From JALYXV01 sp963791545 (GTDB lineage: Bacteria > Actinomycetota > Acidimicrobiia > Acidimicrobiales > Palsa-688), in the NCBI GenBank assembly GCA_963791545.1, contig CAWBSR010000007.1:1-64000 (forward strand): a stretch of DNA of 64,000 nt, read 5' to 3'. Position 1 is the first letter of the stretch. Each line of letters begins with the position of its first letter. Positions 60,433 through 64,000 of this stretch are shown here, piece after piece. Both the position numbers and the translations under genes were made by a program. The notes beneath the pieces are model-generated. The model was not told the DNA's origin. It was given only the letters and a program-made list of their open reading frames with translations, and made no database searches.

Positions 60433-61179
60433 ATGCCCAAGGTGGCGGTCGTGACGGGCGGCAGCCGCGGGATCGGCGCCGCCGCGGCGGTGATGATGGC
60501 GATGCGGGGCTGGGATGTGTGCATCGGTTATCGCGCCCAAGCAGACGCCGCGCAACGGGTGACGGAGCAGTGCCGGGCGACTGGGCGACGGGCCCTCGCG
60601 TGGCGCTGCGACGTGAGCCGAGACGCCGACGTGGTGGCGATGTTCGAGGCGGTCGACGACGTCTTGGGGCGGCCCGACGCCCTGGTCAACTCGGCGGGGG
60701 TCGTGGATCACCAGGCGCGAGTTGCCGACATGTCGTTTGGAAGGCTGGACCGCATGTTCGCCGTCAATGTCATCGGATCCTTTCTGTGTGCCCGCGAGGC
60801 GGTCCGTCGCATGTCGACCCTCCGTGGCGGTACCGGAGGTGCGATCGTCAACGTGTCGTCCGCCGCCTCCCGACTCGGCAGCCCGGGCGAATATGTCGAC
60901 TACGCAGCATCGAAGGGCGCCATCGACACCATGACGATTGGTCTCGCCCGTGAGGTGGCGGACGAGGGCGTCCGGGTCAACGCGGTACGGCCCGGCCTGC
61001 TCAACACCGAGATCCACGCCAGTGGCGGCCAGCCCGACCGGGCCCAGCGCTTGGCCCCCCTGATCCCGATGCGTCGGGTGGGCGAACCCGAGGAGGTGGC
61101 GTTGGCCATCTTGTGGCTGTGCTCCGCTGAGGCGTCTTACGTGACCGGCGCCCTGCTCGACGTCAGCGGCGGGCGCTGA
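60433..61179 (+). CDS. Short-chain dehydrogenase/reductase
   Basis: This 248-residue classical SDR has the NAD(P) motif VTGGSRGIGAAAAVM, ALVNSAGVVDH, catalytic Ser in IVNVSSAASRLGSPG and YVDYAASKGAID (Tyr/Lys), and VRPGLLNTEIHASGG. It resembles FabG-type or YgfF-like oxidoreductases that reduce 3-oxo or sugar substrates; specificity cannot be read. ATG 60433 lies 6 nt after TAGCGT (60421-60426), so it is probably leaderless. Confidence 0.92.
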   Translation: MPKVAVVTGGSRGIGAAAAVMMAMRGWDVCIGYRAQADAAQRVTEQCRATGRRALAWRCDVSRDADVVAMFEAVDDVLGRPDALVNSAGVVDHQARVADMSFGRLDRMFAVNVIGSFLCAREAVRRMSTLRGGTGGAIVNVSSAASRLGSPGEYVDYAASKGAIDTMTIGLAREVADEGVRVNAVRPGLLNTEIHASGGQPDRAQRLAPLIPMRRVGEPEEVALAILWLCSAEASYVTGALLDVSGGR

Positions 61180-61666
61180 GCGAGGGCGCTGCCCGGAAGG
61201 CGCTTCCTCGTCGTGGTCCCTGGGTAGAGACTCGACAGATGATCGCACGGCGCGCGCCGGCCTGACAGCCCCCGACCCCCCCTCGCCCGAGCAGCTGCGT
61301 CGTGACCAGTTCTCTCGTTCGGGGGGGCCCGATTGGCAGAACCTCCCCCCGTCGAAGTGGGAGCGGTGCTGACGGCGGCGGCCCTTCGGGCCGAGAGGGT
61401 CCGCCCCGCCGGGGCGCCCGGCCCCACGCCTGAGCGGCTGACGGGGTCAGGCCGGGGATGGGGCGGTCCTGGCACCGCAGCCCGGCTGGCGTGTACGGTC
61501 GGGGTTAGCCCTCGTCGGCGTCAGGGCCGTTTTCGTTGAGCGGATCATGGATAACACAGAAGGGTACGAGACGAGGACAACGGGCGGGCCAGGTGAGACC
61601 CCCTTCCCCGTGCTGGTTCCCTGACACCTCGGAAGAAATGTCTGATAAACAATGAAAGGCTTACCT
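61180..61666. other. Gene-free interval
   Basis: No convincing gene is seen in these 487 bp. Frames on both strands have shadow-like, Pro/Arg-rich composition. No tRNA or repeat was noticed. Confidence 0.45.
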
Positions 61667-61786
61667 ATGCGCAGTGTTGGAATCGCCGCCACCGCCTTGG
61701 CCGGTGCTCTAACCGTGGTTCTCGGGGCGACGGCCGTGCTGTCCATCAAGGACGTCCGGCGCTATCTGAACATCCGAAAGATGTAA
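61667..61786 (+). CDS. Micro-protein, DUF6893-like
   Basis: This 39-residue protein starts at ATG 61667 with AAAGG 7 nt upstream (the frame extends five codons to ATG 61652). It has one hydrophobic helix (VGIAATALAGALTVVLGATA) and the conserved-looking C-terminal DVRRYLNIRKM. This matches the pattern of tiny actinobacterial DUF6893 proteins (hydrophobic helix, then D.RRYL.IR.M). A small membrane peptide of unknown function. Confidence 0.65.
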   Translation: MRSVGIAATALAGALTVVLGATAVLSIKDVRRYLNIRKM

Positions 61787-61840
61787 CACCACGACGTCGG
61801 ATCTGAGACCTGGTGGCGTTCGCCGAGAGAGGAGCGGTAG

Positions 61841-62329
61841 TTGGCGGGACGGTTCGGATTCTTTGTCTTGAGCACTGCGAAAAATCGCAAGGTCGAGTCC
61901 GCCGGCTGCCGGTACCTCCAGATCGTTGCCCCGCTCAACGAAGTGGTGGGCATGTTCAACCGCACCACCGACGATTCCTTCAAGGGCACCCTGATCCAAG
62001 CGCTGTCGATGGTGCTCAGTGTCGCCATCACGGAAATGGAGGAGTCCCATTGGCCCTCCAAAGCGCAGGTCGCAGTTAACGAATTGTCGGTCGCCATGGC
62101 CGCCGTCGACGCCGCCGCCACTTCCCTGATCGCGAGTCTCACCGACGACGCGGCTGCGGTGTTCGTGATCGAGGTCGAGGCAATGACGGATGCCTCGGCG
62201 AAGGTCCGCGAGGTGCTGGGACTTCCGATTACTGCCGTGCCCCAGGGCGCGGGGAGATCGAGCCGACCTACAGGGGGTTCCCGCTCGGCGCGGTTCGCTT
62301 CGACTTCAACTCAAAACCGGTGCCGGTGA
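61841..62329 (+). CDS. Hypothetical helical protein
   Basis: This 162-residue frame begins at TTG 61841. Residues about 22-130 are Ala-rich amphipathic helices (CRYLQIVAPLNEVVGMFNRT, then AVNELSVAMAAVDAAATSLI), resembling the mature part of small actinobacterial lipoproteins in which the Cys would be lipidated. The expected signal peptide is absent, so the 5' end may be truncated. The C-terminal 30 residues look non-native. It lies just before the integration scar. Possibly a truncated gene. Confidence 0.5.
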   Translation: MAGRFGFFVLSTAKNRKVESAGCRYLQIVAPLNEVVGMFNRTTDDSFKGTLIQALSMVLSVAITEMEESHWPSKAQVAVNELSVAMAAVDAAATSLIASLTDDAAAVFVIEVEAMTDASAKVREVLGLPITAVPQGAGRSSRPTGGSRSARFASTSTQNRCR

Positions 62330-62386
62330 CGGCGCCGCGGTAGCCACGAGCGCTGACCAGAGGTGTACAAGGGCGACCGCTGACCA

Positions 62387-62418
62387 GGGCATTTGCGCTG
62401 TACAGAGCGCATTTGCCC
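62387..62418. repeat. 32-bp near-perfect palindrome beside the attachment-site remnant
   Basis: GGGCATTTGCGCT (62387-62399) and AGCGCATTTGCCC (62406-62418) form an inverted repeat with 11 of 13 matches around GTACAG. Upstream, CGCTGACCAG occurs twice (62351-62360 and 62378-62387). Both are plausible recombinase or regulator binding sites of the element. Confidence 0.55.
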
Positions 62419-62458
62419 GGCGCCCCCGGCAGGATTCGGACCTGCGACGCACGGTTTG
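62419..62458 (-). other. tRNA 3'-end remnant (Arg-like), probable attachment-site scar
   Basis: On the minus strand the sequence reads AAACCGTGCGTCGCAGGTCC, then GAATCCTGCCGGGGGCGCC. This is the anticodon-stem end, variable loop, T-arm (stem GCAGG/CCTGC) and acceptor 3' strand of a tRNA, most like tRNA-Arg(CCT). The 5' half is missing and the T-loop reads TCCGAAT rather than TTCGAAT. It directly adjoins an integrase fragment, as expected for an att site copied from a tRNA gene. Confidence 0.6.
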
Positions 62459-63364
62459 AATCGTCAAGTGCTCGCCGATGTCGAGCACCGGCTCTCCTTG
62501 TGCGACAACGGCGACGCCCTGTCCGGTACGACGGCGAACCGATTGCGGACGATCGCGCGGGCGTGCGTGCGCCGGGCGGTCGACCTGGAAATCCTCGAAG
62601 TCGACCCGTGGCCGCCGAGATCGAGCGGCCGCTCGCGGAGGAAGGCCGTTCGCACCAAGGGCCAGGTCGACGTCCGGCTCCTGCCAGATCCGGCAACGAT
62701 GGAGCGGGCGATAGCGGCCATCGCCAGCCACCACCCGGGCAGCAGGACCTATCAGGTCATGACGGCGGTTGCGTACTACGCGGGGCTGCGCCCTTCCGAG
62801 GTGGTCATGCTGCGGCGTGGATGCCTTTAGTTGCCGCTGACGGGTTGGGGGCGGATCGAGGTGGTCGAAGCCGACGTGTCCTTCGACGAGCCCGGTGAGC
62901 CGAAGACAGGGCCGCGCTCGGTTCCGATCCCGCCTCGGCTGGTCGAGATCCTCCAGACCTGGCTAGGAGCGGGGAGCTTTGCGCCCGACGAGCTCATTTT
63001 TCGCACCAGGACCGGGCAACGCCCGACCGGGTCGAACTGGGCCCGTGCTTGGCAGCGAGCGCTGCGCCAGATCGGGCACAGCTCGTTGCGGGTTTACGAC
63101 TGCCGACACGCCGCGGCGACGACTTGGCTGCAAGCTGGCGCGCCGCTCGGTGAGGTCGCTCGTCGCCTTGGCCACAGCGTCGAAACGCTCGTGTCGACAT
63201 TTGTCGGCGCCCTTGTGGGTGACGAGTCGCTGGCGAACAGCAAGATCGAGGCTGCGATATCGGTCGGACCCACTGAGCCCGACGATCTCGGGCAAATGAA
63301 GCCCGGTCGCAGGACGGAGGTTGACCGAGTGAGAGAGGAATCGTGGTCCGCAATGCATCAATAA
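62458..63364 (+). pseudogene. Tyrosine recombinase (phage/ICE integrase), truncated and inactivated
   Basis: One frame encodes part of the core-binding domain (ATMERAIAAIASHHPG) and most of the catalytic domain: Arg I in YYAGLRPSEVVMLR, PKTGPRSVPIPPRLVEIL, RVYDCRHAAATTWLQAGAPL (His-x-x-Arg region) and RRLGHSVETLVSTFVGAL. An in-frame TAG at 62828-62830 interrupts it. The Tyr nucleophile expected in the STYVGAL-type motif is Phe. The N-terminal arm-binding domain is absent, cut at the tRNA remnant. It is therefore a dead integrase fragment. Confidence 0.85.
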
Positions 63365-63445
63365 CCGTCGCTACGTGCGGCCTGAGACTGAGGCGATCGG
63401 CGCTGCTAGCCGCCCAGATGAGGAAATATGGGTCGCCTTGACCGG

Positions 63446-63972
63446 CTAATAAGGTTTGTAGCGCAGGACGCCATCGGTGTCGGGGACCGGCGCCGTGATC
63501 GTGAGGGTGTCGGGTGCGGCCACTGGGTGGGGTCCAAAGCGGATCACGGCACCTAGGTTCTGTTGGATCCAAGCGCGAAGCTCGTCTTGTTCGCCCCGGT
63601 CAGCGAGAACGTAGGCCTGCCAGCCGAGTTCTGCGGACCGGTCCTGGTGCTCAACGAAAACCAGGTATTCCTTGAGATGTCCGCATGCGCTGACAATCTC
63701 GTCCGCGAGCGCGGCTGTGCGACGCCGCGCCGGGCGATGTAGTCGCCCGGGAGAAAGATGAACAGGTCGCCGGGCCCGCCGCGCACGACCTGCGCCACCT
63801 GGTCGGCGGAAGTGATCCGAAACACGTCGATGCTTCCCGCCCCATAGGCGACGCGGCGTACAACGAGAATCTCGCCAGCTGCGGTGAGGAGATCTCCGTG
63901 GCGGCTCGACAGTTGGGTTGATCCCGCCGCAAGCACGCCGGCGGGACCCCGGTACTCCTCGGCGTCGGTCAC
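63446..63972 (-). pseudogene. Hypothetical protein gene with one frameshift
   Basis: From GTG 63972 the frame gives EYRGPAGVLAAGSTQLSSRH, LLTAAGEILVVRRVAYGAGS and LFIFLPGDYIARRG. After about 63725 the sense continues in another frame as AALADEIVSACGHLKEYLVF, VEHQDRSAELGWQAYVLADR and LTITAPVPDTDGVLRYKPY to 63446. A single-base indel would restore about 175 residues. I do not recognise the family. It lies between the integrase remnant and the window edge. Confidence 0.5.
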
Positions 63973-64000
63973 ATTTCGAACGCCGGACCGCCACCAATAC

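Overview
The window is high-GC DNA from an actinomycete-type bacterium. MurT/GatD lipid II amidation genes, a polyphosphate-glucokinase-like ROK kinase, a mycothiol-dependent-type (MDMPI/TIGR03083) protein, an MpaB-family oxygenase, a DUF6893-like micro-protein, frequent GTG/TTG starts and many apparently leaderless genes support this. My best guess is a little-studied deep lineage such as Acidimicrobiia; that is inference, because no rRNA or complete tRNA gene is present.

Layout. About 1-29 kb is accessory DNA: a MerR-PP2C fusion under a textbook MerR promoter, an AbiEii-like nucleotidyltransferase pair, small hypotheticals, a winged-helix protein carrying a GyrA-tower-like helical module, a carboxymuconolactone decarboxylase-family gene with an in-frame UGA at its redox cysteine (a probable selenoprotein), a DUF433/DUF5615 toxin-antitoxin pair, a LuxR regulator with a methyltransferase, a decayed glycosyltransferase, secreted Ig-repeat and lipoproteins, an extradiol dioxygenase-SRPBCC-hemerythrin operon divergent from a LAL-type regulator, and a two-gene VirB4/T4CP-like ATPase module. 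Two roughly 100-bp direct repeats (1225-1325 and 13319-13420) lie in this part. About 29-61 kb looks like ordinary chromosome: an ECF sigma factor, AI-2E-type transporter, murT-gatD-pncB operon, ABC exporter, secreted glycosidase, ROK kinase, cupin, ACT protein, methyltransferase-menB, MpaB oxygenase, an unusual ABC/two-component sugar-uptake cluster, a heavily frameshifted phosphatase-like gene, quinone reductase, MBL-Rieske protein, and two TetR/SDR-type units. About 61-64 kb holds a micro-protein, a tRNA 3'-end remnant next to a truncated and doubly inactivated tyrosine recombinase, and a frameshifted gene: the scar of an integrated element.

The two most interesting systems are these. (1) 6340-6951: a C-x-x-UGA motif followed 14 nt later by a 6-bp stem with a GGUC-containing loop, matching expectations for a bacterial SECIS element. 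(2) 45351-52407: one 901-residue polypeptide joins a sugar-type ABC ATPase domain to sensor-like segments and a histidine kinase, followed by an OmpR-type regulator, a PhoP-like 11-bp-periodic direct repeat, a xylose/ribose-type binding lipoprotein, a second single-domain ABC ATPase and a permease. This suggests that sugar transport and phosphorelay signalling are physically coupled.

Many genes start 6-9 nt after a TANNNT-type hexamer with no Shine-Dalgarno sequence, so leaderless transcription appears common, and I used this to choose several start codons.
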